From Ardenticatenaceae bacterium (GTDB lineage: Bacteria > Chloroflexota > Anaerolineae > Promineifilales > Promineifilaceae), in the NCBI GenBank assembly GCA_020634435.1, contig JACKBS010000006.1, positions 434,001 to 498,000 of the forward strand: a stretch of DNA of 64,000 nt, given 5' to 3'. The translations under genes were made by a program, and so were the position numbers. A model generated the notes under the pieces. That model was not told where the DNA came from. It searched no databases and was given only the letters and a program-made list of their open reading frames with translations. Position 1 is the first letter of the stretch; the number at the start of each line of letters is the position of its first letter. Positions 1 to 8,780 of the stretch are shown one piece after another.

Positions 1-3000
1 GCTGGCCACCTTCACCGGGCTTCGCACCCTGGGCCATCTTGATCTGGATTTCTTGCGCTTCGGTGAGGTATTGGCTGGTCACGCCAAAACGGCCGCTTGC
101 CACCTGTTTAATGGCGCTGTTGCGCGAATCGCCGTTTTTGTCCCGCACGTAGCGGGTCGGGTCTTCGCCGCCCTCGCCGGTGTTGCTCTTGCCGCCAATG
201 CGGTTCATGGCAATGGCCAGCGCCTCGTGCGCCTCTTTGCTAATCGAGCCGTAAGACATCGCCCCGGTTTTGAAGCGGCGGCAGATGGATTCAACCGACT
301 CCACCTCATCCAGAGGAATGGACTGGGGTGCATTTTTCAGCTGAAGCAGTCCGCGCAGGGTGGCAAACTGGTGCGACCGGTCGTTGACGTCGGCGGCGTA
401 TTTTTTGTAGGTAGCGTAGTCACCATTGCGCACGGCGTGCTGCAAATGGTGTACCGTCGTGGGGTTAAACAGGTGGTACTCGCCTTCTTCGCGGTATTGA
501 TATTTGCCGCCGGTGGGCAGGGCGCTGCTATGGTTGTGAGACGGCCGTTTCGGGAACGCCTGCTCGTGCCGCATCTGCACCTCACGGGCCACCAGGTGAA
601 TGTCTGACCCTTGAATGCGACTTGGCGTGCCGGTGAAATATTTAGCGACTAATTCAGAGTGCAGTCCCAACGCCTCAAAAATCTGCGCCCCGCGGTAGCT
701 TTGGATGGTAGAGATGCCCATCTTGGACAAAATTTTCACCACACCGTTAACCACTGCCTTGATAAACTGCTTTTCCGCCTGGTAGTATGGCACATCCACC
801 AACAGCTGCTTTTGGATCAGGTCGCGCAGCGTGGCGTAGGCCAGGTACGGATTGATGGCATCCGCGCCGTAGCCGAGCAGCACGGCAAAGTGGTGCACCT
901 CGCGCGGCTCGCCAGACTCAACGATGAGGCTCACCTGGGTGCGCGTGCCCTGGCGGATGAGGTGATGGTGCAGGCCCGCAGTCGCCAGCAGCGCCGGAAT
1001 CCCAGCACGGCTTTGGCTCAAGCCTAAATCGGACAAAATCAGCAGGTTCGCCCCGTTCAGGATTGCATCGTCCCCGGCTATAAATAGCCGGGCTAAGGCG
1101 TCCTCAAGGCCGTCGCCGCCCTCGTCTACATCGTAAAGGATAGGGAGAACGGCCGTTTTGAAACCTTTCGCCCCGGCGGAGGACACGCCCTCGTGTCCGT
1201 GAGCCCGAAGGCGGGCCAACTCCTCGTCTTTCAGAATGGGATGCGGCAGGCTGATCTGGCGGCAGCTGGCAGCCTGCGGGTCCAGCAGGTTGCCCTCACT
1301 GCCCAGCAAGGTTTCGGTGCTGGTCACCAGCTCTTCGCGGATGGCGTCCAGCGGCGGGTTGGTGACCTGGGCAAAGAGCTGCTTGAAGTAGTTGTACAGC
1401 GGCTGCGGCTTGTCAGACAGCACGGCCAGCGGCGTATCGTCACCCATCGAGCCGAGCGCTTCTTTGCCGTCGCGGGCCATCGGGGCGATGATCATGCGCA
1501 AATCTTCAAAGGTGTAGCCAAATGCTTTTTGGTGCTGCAAAACAGCATCCTCGGTGTGCAGATGCACCTCCGTTTCCGACTGTTCCTGATTAGCAAAAGA
1601 CGGCAAATCGGCCAGACGAATACGATTTTCAGCGAGCCACTGCTGATACGGCCGTTCCGTAGCAATCTGCATCTTCAGCTCTTCATCGCCCACAATGCGG
1701 CCCAGGCTGGTGTCTACCAACAGCATCCGACCTGGCTCCAAACGACCTTTGTACAGCACATTGGCCGGGTCAACTTCCAGCACGCCCACCTCGGAAGCCA
1801 TGATCACCTGGCCATCCTTGGTGACGATGTAGCGAGACGGCCGTAATCCATTCCGGTCCAGCACTGCGCCAACGACCGTGCCATCGCTAAAACCAATCGA
1901 AGCGGGGCCATCCCACGGCTCCATCAGGTGGCTGTGGTATTCGTAAAAGGCATGTTTTTCTGGCGACATGTGGGCATGTTTGTCCCACGGTTCGGGGATC
2001 ATCATCATGACGGCATGGGGCAAGGAGCGGCCAGACAGGACCAGGAACTCCAGGGCATTGTCCAACATGCCGGTATCGCTGCCGTCTTCATCTACGATGG
2101 GCAGCACTTTGTCCAGCTCATCTTCAAACAAGTGTGTCGCAAAGAGGGCTTCGCGAGCCTTGAACCAGTTCACGTTGCCGCGAATGGTGTTGATTTCACC
2201 GTTATGAATGACGGTACGGTACGGATGGGCCCGCTTCCAGCTGGGGAAGGTGTTGGTGCTAAAGCGGGAATGAACCAGCGCCAGCGCCGTCTCCATCGCC
2301 GGGTCGCTGAGGTCAGGGTAATAATCGCGCAGCTGCTCAGACAGGAGCATGCCTTTGTACACAATGGTGCGCCCAGACAGGCTGGGGATGTAAAAAATGT
2401 CGTTACCGACGAGGGGGGTGATTTCTTTTTCGGCCCGACGGCGGATGATGAACAGCTTGCGCTCCCAGGCCAACGGGTCGTCTTGCGTTAAATATTGCTT
2501 TTGGATAAATAGTTGGCGGATGAATGGCTCCCCAGAAACGGCCGTTTCGCCCAAACCACGATTGCTGGTGGGCACGGTGCGCCAACCCAACAGCTGCTGC
2601 CCCTCTTCGGCAATGATGCGGGCCATGGCCTGCTCACAGCGCTGGCGCAGGGCTGGATCATGGGGCAAAAAGAGCATGCCCACGCCGTACTCGCCCGGCT
2701 GCGGGAGGATAAAACCGAGTTGTTCTGTTTTTTGCGCTAAAAATTGATGGGGAATCTGGAGCATGATGCCCGCGCCGTCGCCAGTGGTGGCTTCAGCGCC
2801 TTTGGCACCGCGGTGAGTGAGGCGTTCTAAAACGGTGATGGCTTGCTGGATAATGTCGTGAGACGGCCGTCCTTGCACATCTACCACAAAACCCATGCCA
2901 CAGGCGTCACGTTCAAACTGCGGATCGTAGAGCCCTTGCTTGGCAGGCGCAGCGGTAAAAACCTTCTTGTCCTGCTGGTCGCCCTCCGTTTGGTCCGCAG

Positions 3001-3037
3001 GTCCTGCGGGGTCTAGTTGAGCCTGAATATGTGCCAT
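1..3037 (-). CDS. gltB: Glutamate synthase large subunit, 3' end beyond the window
   Basis: The frame is open from the start codon at 3037 to the window edge, about 1012 of the usual 1500 codons. After a 45-residue propeptide comes Cys46 in ACGMGFV, the N-terminal nucleophile of the class II glutamine amidotransferase domain exposed by processing. The central domain follows, then the start of the FMN/synthase domain (RFKTGAMSYGSISKEAHEA, later AKPGEGGQL near base 1). The enzyme transfers the glutamine amide to 2-oxoglutarate to make two glutamates. A GAGGAG Shine-Dalgarno lies just upstream of the chosen ATG. It is divergent from the ammonium transporter and close to glutamine synthetase, forming a GS-GOGAT block. 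Confidence 0.96.
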   Translation of the reverse strand, partial: MAHIQAQLDPAGPADQTEGDQQDKKVFTAAPAKQGLYDPQFERDACGMGFVVDVQGRPSHDIIQQAITVLERLTHRGAKGAEATTGDGAGIMLQIPHQFLAQKTEQLGFILPQPGEYGVGMLFLPHDPALRQRCEQAMARIIAEEGQQLLGWRTVPTSNRGLGETAVSGEPFIRQLFIQKQYLTQDDPLAWERKLFIIRRRAEKEITPLVGNDIFYIPSLSGRTIVYKGMLLSEQLRDYYPDLSDPAMETALALVHSRFSTNTFPSWKRAHPYRTVIHNGEINTIRGNVNWFKAREALFATHLFEDELDKVLPIVDEDGSDTGMLDNALEFLVLSGRSLPHAVMMMIPEPWDKHAHMSPEKHAFYEYHSHLMEPWDGPASIGFSDGTVVGAVLDRNGLRPSRYIVTKDGQVIMASEVGVLEVDPANVLYKGRLEPGRMLLVDTSLGRIVGDEELKMQIATERPYQQWLAENRIRLADLPSFANQEQSETEVHLHTEDAVLQHQKAFGYTFEDLRMIIAPMARDGKEALGSMGDDTPLAVLSDKPQPLYNYFKQLFAQVTNPPLDAIREELVTSTETLLGSEGNLLDPQAASCRQISLPHPILKDEELARLRAHGHEGVSSAGAKGFKTAVLPILYDVDEGGDGLEDALARLFIAGDDAILNGANLLILSDLGLSQSRAGIPALLATAGLHHHLIRQGTRTQVSLIVESGEPREVHHFAVLLGYGADAINPYLAYATLRDLIQKQLLVDVPYYQAEKQFIKAVVNGVVKILSKMGISTIQSYRGAQIFEALGLHSELVAKYFTGTPSRIQGSDIHLVAREVQMRHEQAFPKRPSHNHSSALPTGGKYQYREEGEYHLFNPTTVHHLQHAVRNGDYATYKKYAADVNDRSHQFATLRGLLQLKNAPQSIPLDEVESVESICRRFKTGAMSYGSISKEAHEALAIAMNRIGGKSNTGEGGEDPTRYVRDKNGDSRNSAIKQVASGRFGVTSQYLTEAQEIQIKMAQGAKPGEGGQ

Positions 3038-3631
3038 CTTGCTTCTCCTCACCTGAAATGTATGGTTTGTAATGGACAAAAGTTCCCTTCATCGGCGTAT
3101 GATGCTGGGGAACGGCCGTTGCCAATAGCGACGGCAAAAACCGAGAACCAACACAGGTTGATTTCGGTTTGATATAACTTTTTGCTTCAAGACCAAAACT
3201 TACAAACAACCAGGGCCTTGAAGTTGTTTACCTGTACGGTTATGTGATTCAGTGTGGGAGTTTTGCGCTAACCTCTTCCCAAGGTCAGACATTTACCAAT
3301 GATTGGGGCAATCTCTTCCTTAGATTACCTGTATTCCGATCTGTATCATGATAGCAAAAAGGAATCAATCACGAATCGTTAGGAGTGCACAACGTTTACC
3401 CCAGCTTTTTTTGTGCGATTTGTGACATTGCGCACAATACTGCGCTCATCTACACTGATGCATAGTGCTCAATTTGACCTAAGCACCTACCAAATTGAGA
3501 CAAAAAGAATAATCTTGAGGTCAAGACGCCTTTGTACACAGTTCTGTGTGTATAAGGGCGTTTTTGCGTTTGGGGGCAGCCCACCCAAGCAATCAAATCG
3601 AAGAGGTGCAAAGAAAAAGGAGAGGAAATTT
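3038..3631. other. Divergent intergenic region between gltB and amt
   Basis: No convincing gene lies here; the reading frames present are extensions or shadows of the flanking genes. It must contain the promoters of gltB (leftward) and amt (rightward). One ACGGCCGT copy lies near 3113, a small CCAATGATTGG palindrome near 3297, and a leader hairpin just before amt (listed separately). Confidence 0.6.
3522..3568 (+). promoter_or_regulatory. Leader hairpin upstream of the ammonium transporter
   Basis: An imperfect stem (CGCCTTTGTACACA with TGTGTATAAGGGCG) is followed by a short T-run (GTTTTTGCG), about 65 bases before the amt start. It could be an attenuator or the terminator of a small leader transcript. 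Its 5' arm AAGACGCCT is the same as in the hairpin between amt and glutamine synthetase. No known riboswitch consensus was recognised. Confidence 0.45.
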
Positions 3632-4999
3632 ATGAAGCTCAATATTCGTTCCATCCGTCGTGTGGCCAATATTGCCGTTATTTTGGCGGTATTCTTTATT
3701 GCCACCAGACCTGCTCTGGCACAGGACAGCGAACCCGTTGTCAGTGCAGTTGATACTGTTTGGGTTCTATTTGCCGCATTTTTAGTTTTCTTTATGCAGG
3801 CTGGCTTCGGTTTTCTAGAAGCGGGCTTTGTGCGTTCCAAGAACGTGGTCAACATCATGGCCGAAAACCTGATGGACACCACCATGACGACTGTGGGCTT
3901 CATCATTGCCGGGTTTGGCCTGATGTTCGGCACGGGCAATGCGATCTTTGGTACAGAATGGTTTTTCCTTAATGGGATGCCAGACATTTACCCCGGACTC
4001 ACCATCCCCACCCTGGCGTTCTTCTTCTTCCAATTTGCCTTCTGTGCGGCGGCTTCAACAATCGCTTCCGGCCTCATGGCCGAGCGCACCGACTTCAAAG
4101 CGGACCTGGCCTATAGCTTCATCGTTGGTTTGATCATCTACCCCATTTTTGGCCACTGGGTTTGGGGCGGCGGCTGGCTGGCGGAGATGGGCTACCTGGA
4201 CTTTGCTGGTTCTTCCGTGGTTCACCTGGTTGGTGCTTACGTCGGTTTGGCGGGCACGATTGTGCTTGGCAAACGGCGCGACAAGAAATTTGGCCACACC
4301 ATTCGCGGTCACAACATTTCATTGGCCGCATTGGGTACCTTTATTCTGTGGCTGGGCTGGTTTGGCTTTAACCCCGGCAGCCAACTGGCAGCGGATCCCC
4401 TGCCCATCTCGCTCATCGTCGTCACCACCGACTTTGCCGCCACTACCGGCGCTATCTCCGCCATGTTCCTGGCCTACCTCTTCACCCGTAAGTGGGATGT
4501 GAGTATGGCTTTCAATGGTGCGTTAGGCGGTTTGGTAGCCATCACTGCCCCCACCGCGTTTGTTACCCCGCAGGCCGCGTTGGTCATTGGCTTAATCGCT
4601 GGTGTCATCAGTTACTTTGGTGTGGACCTGATGGAAAAACTGAAGATCGATGACCCGGTAGGTGCCTTCCCGGTACACGGCCTGAACGGTATCTTTGGTG
4701 TGCTGGCTGTTGGTATCTGGGGCGTTGATGGCCTGGGTCTGCTGCACGGTGGTGGCTTTACCCAATTGGGTATCCAGGCACTGGGTCTGTTGGCCTGCAC
4801 GGTTTGGACCTTGCCGCTCTCTTTTATCATGTTCTACGCTATCAGAGCCATTATGGGCCTGCGCGTTCCCGCAGCCATCGAAGATGCTGGTATCGACCTG
4901 GCTTACCACGGCATTGGCTCCTACCCCGAGTTCATTCCTGAGGGTAAGGAAATGACCCCCGTCTTCCTGAGCGAGGTGGTTCAGGGCGCGGCAGATTAA
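3632..4999 (+). CDS. amt: Ammonium transporter, Amt/MEP/Rh family
   Basis: This is a 455-residue channel moving ammonium or ammonia across the cytoplasmic membrane. An N-terminal signal-like segment (residues 1-31, ending ALAQ) precedes about eleven membrane helices with the family motifs FMQAGFGFLEAG, AASTIASGLMAER, HWVWGGGWLAEMG, LGWFGFNPGSQL and DDPVGAFPVHGLNGIFG. The start was set at the ATG behind AGGAGAGGAAATTT; the open frame upstream carries no other good signal. It lies 216 bases before glutamine synthetase, so uptake and assimilation are adjacent. No PII gene is next to it in this window. Confidence 0.95.
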   Translation: MKLNIRSIRRVANIAVILAVFFIATRPALAQDSEPVVSAVDTVWVLFAAFLVFFMQAGFGFLEAGFVRSKNVVNIMAENLMDTTMTTVGFIIAGFGLMFGTGNAIFGTEWFFLNGMPDIYPGLTIPTLAFFFFQFAFCAAASTIASGLMAERTDFKADLAYSFIVGLIIYPIFGHWVWGGGWLAEMGYLDFAGSSVVHLVGAYVGLAGTIVLGKRRDKKFGHTIRGHNISLAALGTFILWLGWFGFNPGSQLAADPLPISLIVVTTDFAATTGAISAMFLAYLFTRKWDVSMAFNGALGGLVAITAPTAFVTPQAALVIGLIAGVISYFGVDLMEKLKIDDPVGAFPVHGLNGIFGVLAVGIWGVDGLGLLHGGGFTQLGIQALGLLACTVWTLPLSFIMFYAIRAIMGLRVPAAIEDAGIDLAYHGIGSYPEFIPEGKEMTPVFLSEVVQGAAD

Positions 5000-5096
5000 G
5001 GGAGCAACGGCCGTTTTGCCATACAAACCGGCATTTGACGAAGCGTTTGCTCATCGTTACAATACTGGCTTGTAAAGCAAATATCTAGTTTTGGCC

Positions 5097-5151
5097 AAGA
5101 CGCCTCCGTAGAAAGCCTTTCGGGCAATCTGCATGGAGGCGTCTTTTTTTG
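5097..5151 (+). terminator. Strong hairpin with T-run between amt and glutamine synthetase
   Basis: An 11-bp perfect stem, AAGACGCCTCC pairing with GGAGGCGTCTT, encloses about 23 bases and is followed by seven T residues. It can terminate the amt transcript. Because it sits only 65 bases before the glutamine synthetase start and shares its 5' arm with the amt leader hairpin, it may also act as an attenuator for nitrogen control. Confidence 0.7.
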
Positions 5152-5215
5152 TTGAGAAGCATTTGTTGCGACGACAAGAAATCATCCTAACATTTTTTGA
5201 GGAGACACAAACAAC

Positions 5216-7384
5216 ATGAGTGGAAACAAAGCACGGTTAGACGCAATTTCAGCAGTCATTAACTACAAGCCCATTTCGGAGCCGCTGAACTTTGTCGAGA
5301 CCCCAACCAGCGAATTATTTGCATCAAACGTATTCAACCTGGGCGTCATGAAGAAACGCCTGCCCAAACCTGTCTACAAATCCATCATGGCCACCATCCA
5401 AAAAGGTGCGCCGCTGGACACTTCAACGGCCGATATTGTGGCTGCCGCCATGAAAGATTGGGCCATTGAAAAGGGGGCCACCCATTACGCCCACGTCTTC
5501 TATCCGCTCACCGGCCTCACCGCCGAAAAGCACGACGGCTTCCTCTCCCCCAACGGCGACGGCTCCGCAATTGCCGAATTCACCGGCGAAATGCTCATTC
5601 AGGGTGAACCGGATGGCTCCAGCTTCCCCACCGGCGGCATTCGCCCCACCTTTGAAGCCCGCGGCTACACGGCCTGGGACGTGACCAGCCCGGCGTACAT
5701 TTTGGAAAATGCCAACGGCACCACTTTGTGCATCCCCACCGCTTTTGTCTCCTGGACAGGCGAGGCACTGGACAAAAAGACGCCACTGTTGCGGGCCATG
5801 AAGGCGCTCAACACCCAGGCGCAGCGCATCCTGAAGCTGTTTGGCGACGCTGATGGCAGTTTGGTCACCGCTACTGCTGGTCCCGAGCAGGAATACTTCC
5901 TCATCGACCGCAACTTCTACATGGCCCGCCCCGACCTGATGACCGCTGGACGCACCCTGTTTGGCGCCGCTCCGGCCAAGGGCCAGCAGTTTGATGACCA
6001 TTATTTTGGGGCCATTCCTGAACGTGTGTTGGCCTGTATGCTGGAAACTGAGCGCGAGCTGTACAAGTTGGGCGTACCCGTCAAAACTCGCCACAACGAA
6101 GTGGCTCCCGGCCAGTACGAAGTGGCTCCGGTTTACGAGAACGCCAACGTGGCGACCGATCACCAACAGCTCATCATGCTGACACTCAAGCGCGTTGCTG
6201 AAAAATACGGCATGGCCTGCGTCACCCACGAAAAACCGTTTGCGGGCGTCAATGGCTCTGGTAAACACGTCAACTTTTCTTTTGGCAGCGCTACGCACGG
6301 CAACCTGCTCGAACCGGGCGACACGCCCCACGAAAATGCGCGCTTCCTGGTCTTCTGCGCCGCCATGATCCGCGCCGTGGACAAGTATGCCAAATTGCTG
6401 CGCTCCGTCATTGCCCACGCCGGTAACGATCACCGTTTGGGTGCCAATGAAGCGCCACCGGCCATCATCTCCATCTTCTTGGGCGACCAACTGACCGATG
6501 TATTTGAGCAAATCAAGGCGGGCGGGGCCAAGAGCTCCAAAGCCAAGACCACGCTGAACATTGGTGTGGATACGCTGCCAGCCCTGCCCAAACATTCTGG
6601 CGACCGCAACCGGACCAGCCCGTTTGCTTTTACCGGCAACAAGTTTGAGTTCCGCGCTGTGGGTTCCAACCAATCCATTGCCACGCCGCTGACGGTATTG
6701 AACACGATCATTGCTGAATCCATTGATTACATGGCTACCAAGTTGGAAGGGGCCGACGATTTGGATGCCGCGATTCAGAAATTGCTACAAGAGATCATGG
6801 TGGAACACGGCCGTATTATCTTCAATGGTGACGGTTATTCCGAAGCGTGGCACAAAGAGGCCGAAGAGGTACGTGGCCTGCCCAACCTGCGCACTTCTGT
6901 GGACGCTATCCCGGAATTTGGCAGCGAAGAAGCCGTGGCCCTGTTTGAAAAATACAGTGTGCTCTCACCCCGTGAAGTGGAAAGCCGCGTGGACGTCAAG
7001 CTGGAACAGTATGCGATGGCGGTAATTGTCGAGGCCAAGCTCACTGCCCGCATTGCCAAGACGATGATCTTCCCGGCGGCCATCCGCTACCAGAGTGAAC
7101 TGGCGACCACCTGCGCCAATCTCAAGGCGGTTGGTTACACCTTCGACACCAATACGCTGGATCGCATGACCGAACTGGTGCGCTGCCTGCAAGACAGCAC
7201 GGTCGAGTTGGAAGCCGCCCTGGCCCACGAGGCCGATGACGTCATGGCCGAAGCCGAACACGCCCTAAACAAGCTGATCCCGGCCATGAACGTGGTCCGT
7301 GGCTACGCCGACAGCCTGGAAGGCATTGTGGCTGACGATCTGTGGCCACTGCCGACGTACCAGGAAATGCTGTACATTAAATAA
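5216..7384 (+). CDS. glnN: Glutamine synthetase type III
   Basis: At 722 residues it has the length of the GSIII family rather than GSI (about 450-470). Family-typical segments are visible: FPTGGIRPTFEARGYTAWD near residues 140-158, GPEQEYFLID carrying the metal-binding glutamates, RHNEVAPGQYE, and the ATP-site region NGSGKHVNFSFG. The C-terminal part is helical and charged, as expected for GSIII. It makes glutamine from glutamate, ammonia and ATP. GAGGAGACACAAACAAC precedes the ATG. It works with the gltB product on ammonium delivered by Amt. Confidence 0.96.
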   Translation: MSGNKARLDAISAVINYKPISEPLNFVETPTSELFASNVFNLGVMKKRLPKPVYKSIMATIQKGAPLDTSTADIVAAAMKDWAIEKGATHYAHVFYPLTGLTAEKHDGFLSPNGDGSAIAEFTGEMLIQGEPDGSSFPTGGIRPTFEARGYTAWDVTSPAYILENANGTTLCIPTAFVSWTGEALDKKTPLLRAMKALNTQAQRILKLFGDADGSLVTATAGPEQEYFLIDRNFYMARPDLMTAGRTLFGAAPAKGQQFDDHYFGAIPERVLACMLETERELYKLGVPVKTRHNEVAPGQYEVAPVYENANVATDHQQLIMLTLKRVAEKYGMACVTHEKPFAGVNGSGKHVNFSFGSATHGNLLEPGDTPHENARFLVFCAAMIRAVDKYAKLLRSVIAHAGNDHRLGANEAPPAIISIFLGDQLTDVFEQIKAGGAKSSKAKTTLNIGVDTLPALPKHSGDRNRTSPFAFTGNKFEFRAVGSNQSIATPLTVLNTIIAESIDYMATKLEGADDLDAAIQKLLQEIMVEHGRIIFNGDGYSEAWHKEAEEVRGLPNLRTSVDAIPEFGSEEAVALFEKYSVLSPREVESRVDVKLEQYAMAVIVEAKLTARIAKTMIFPAAIRYQSELATTCANLKAVGYTFDTNTLDRMTELVRCLQDSTVELEAALAHEADDVMAEAEHALNKLIPAMNVVRGYADSLEGIVADDLWPLPTYQEMLYIK

Positions 7385-7399
7385 AGTAAAAAGTAACAG

Positions 7400-7419
7400 A
7401 GTAAAAAGTGAAAAGTGGC
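7400..7419 (+). repeat. Left arm of an interrupted AAAAAGTGAAAAGT hairpin
   Basis: The arm AGTAAAAAGTGAAAAGT is the exact reverse complement of the sequence immediately after the IS3 element (about 8724-8740). Without the element these two would form a 17-bp hairpin with a 9-base loop downstream of glnN. It may be a terminator or one of the small interspersed hairpins of this genome. Confidence 0.6.
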
Positions 7420-7481
7420 TGGTCTTGACCCGTCCTAAATATAGTTGACAGATATAATCACCATTTAGGATGGGCAACCTT

Positions 7482-7835
7482 ATGAAAAAAGAAACCGTCA
7501 GACGTTACAGCCTGGCCTTCAAACAACAAGTCGTGCGTGAGTACGAAGCCGGGGCCAGCATCTACAGCTTGCTTAACAAGTACGGCATTGGCGCACACAC
7601 AACGGTGCAACGATGGATTGAGCAATACGGCCGTTCCGGCTACCGTGCCGAACTGGTGGTCATTCAAACAGCTGAAGACCAGCAGGGCATCAAAGCACTC
7701 AAACGACGGGTCGCGGAACTGGAATCCGCGCTAGCGCAAAGCACCTTGGACAACCGGATGTTGGCAGCCACGCTCACGGTGGCCAGTGACGCCTTGGGCG
7801 TTGACCTTAAAAAAAATTTCGGCAAGAAATCATAG
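7482..7835 (+). CDS. IS3 transposase subunit OrfA
   Basis: This 117-residue protein has an N-terminal helix-turn-helix (YSLAFKQQVVREYEAG, then HTTVQRWIEQYG) that binds the element ends, and a C-terminal coiled coil (residues about 65-95) for multimerisation. Translation could also start at the in-frame ATG at 7470, but AGGATGGGCAACCTT fits the ATG at 7482 better. The frame ends shortly after a run of eight A residues where ribosomes can shift to OrfB. Confidence 0.88.
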   Translation: MKKETVRRYSLAFKQQVVREYEAGASIYSLLNKYGIGAHTTVQRWIEQYGRSGYRAELVVIQTAEDQQGIKALKRRVAELESALAQSTLDNRMLAATLTVASDALGVDLKKNFGKKS

Positions 7836-8674
7836 ACCATATCCGGCAAGCGGGCCAAGTGCCCACTCAGGCCGCCGTGACCTGGTTTGGCATCAGCCGC
7901 CAAGCCTACTTTCAAGCCAAGCAGCGGCAACAGCAGCAGGAAGCTGAAAATCAGCTCATCCTGAACTTGGTCAAAGAAAAACGGCGGCTGCATCCCCAGA
8001 TGGGCGGGCGCAAGCTGTACCATGAGCTGCGACCCTGCTGGGAAAACCTGGAGATTACTCGTGGTCGGGATGCTTTTTTTGACCTGCTACGCGCCCACAA
8101 TTTGTTGATTGTGCCCAAGCGTAATCGACGGCGAACCACCTTAGCTGGCTCCTGGCGTTGTCCCAATCGTCTAGTTGGTTTGACGTTGGCGACCACTCAT
8201 CAGGCGTGGGTTGGTGACATCACCTTCATCACGACGGAAACAGGCTTTGTCTATCTGGCGCTGCTCACAGATGCGTTTTCGCGCTTTATCGTCGGTTATG
8301 ATATTTCGGCCTCTTTGGCCACGGAAGGTTGCCTGCGGGCCTTGCAGCTGGCCATCAACCAGGCGCATTGTCCGGTGACCGGATTGATTCACCATTCTGA
8401 CCATGGGGTGCAATACACCTCGTGGTCGTATCGAGACTGTCTCCAAGAGCACCGCTTGCTACCCAGCATGGGTGAGGTGGGCAATTGCTATGACAACGCG
8501 TTGGCAGAACGCATGAACGGTATTTTAAAGAACGAATATGGTCTGGATGACCTGTTTGTCAATTTGGCGCACGCGCAGCAAGCGGTGGCTGAAGCAGTTT
8601 GGCTGTACAACTATGATCGCCCACATCTGTCGTTGGGCTATGCTAAACCTGCTGAAATTCATTTTGATAACTGA
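7811..8674 (+). CDS. IS3 transposase OrfB, made by -1 frameshifting
   Basis: The frame opens immediately after a TAA at 7808, exactly at the A8 tract (7809-7816), so an A-AAA-AAA slip by -1 joins OrfA to OrfB. The rve/DDE catalytic core is complete: Asp in WVGDITFI, Asp in HHSDHGVQY, Glu in NALAERMNG. A stand-alone start at 7859 is possible but less likely given the slippage site. The protein performs strand cleavage and transfer. Confidence 0.88.
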   Translation, partial: KKFRQEIIDHIRQAGQVPTQAAVTWFGISRQAYFQAKQRQQQQEAENQLILNLVKEKRRLHPQMGGRKLYHELRPCWENLEITRGRDAFFDLLRAHNLLIVPKRNRRRTTLAGSWRCPNRLVGLTLATTHQAWVGDITFITTETGFVYLALLTDAFSRFIVGYDISASLATEGCLRALQLAINQAHCPVTGLIHHSDHGVQYTSWSYRDCLQEHRLLPSMGEVGNCYDNALAERMNGILKNEYGLDDLFVNLAHAQQAVAEAVWLYNYDRPHLSLGYAKPAEIHFDN

Positions 8675-8767
8675 TGTGAAGTAGTCACTATTTTGTGTCA
8701 ACTTATTTTAGGACTTGACATCTACTTTTCACTTTTTACTTATCACTTCTCACTTCCCCACCCCTGT

Positions 8768-8773
8768 TATAAT
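8768..8773 (+). promoter_or_regulatory. Extended -10 box of a likely leaderless promoter
   Basis: TATAAT lies seven bases before the ATG at 8781 (TATAATTCCCCTCATG), which would place the transcription start at or next to the start codon. No Shine-Dalgarno is present. No strong -35 hexamer is seen at the usual spacing; the TTGACA of the IS3 end is too far away (47 bases). Confidence 0.55.
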
Positions 8774-8780
8774 TCCCCTC

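Larger units (their letters stand above)
7426..8720 (+). mobile_element. Intact IS3-family insertion sequence, 1295 bp
   Basis: The ends are imperfect 25-bp inverted repeats beginning TG and ending CA; both contain GTCCTAAA and AGTTGACA, and about 19 of 25 positions match. A 3-bp target duplication TCT flanks the element (7423-7425 and 8721-8723). Inside are two overlapping frames joined by a poly-A slippage site, as usual for IS3. The right end leaves an outward TTGACA just before the next gene. Intact ends and frames suggest a recent insertion. Confidence 0.9.

Noticed and set aside
5097..5151. Glutamine riboswitch (glnA or downstream-peptide class) upstream of glutamine synthetase
   Set aside because: The conserved core of those aptamers could not be found; only a simple stem with a T-run is present.
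5423..6673. A 416-codon open frame on the minus strand inside glutamine synthetase
   Set aside because: It is fully antisense to a well-conserved gene, has no recognisable motif, and is explained by the GC-rich third-position pattern of glnN.
8715..8780. A new fusion gene in which the IS3 end supplies the start (TTG at 8715) of the histidine kinase
   Set aside because: The added residues have no conservation or ribosome-binding site, and a TATAAT box lies within them seven bases before the better ATG at 8781.
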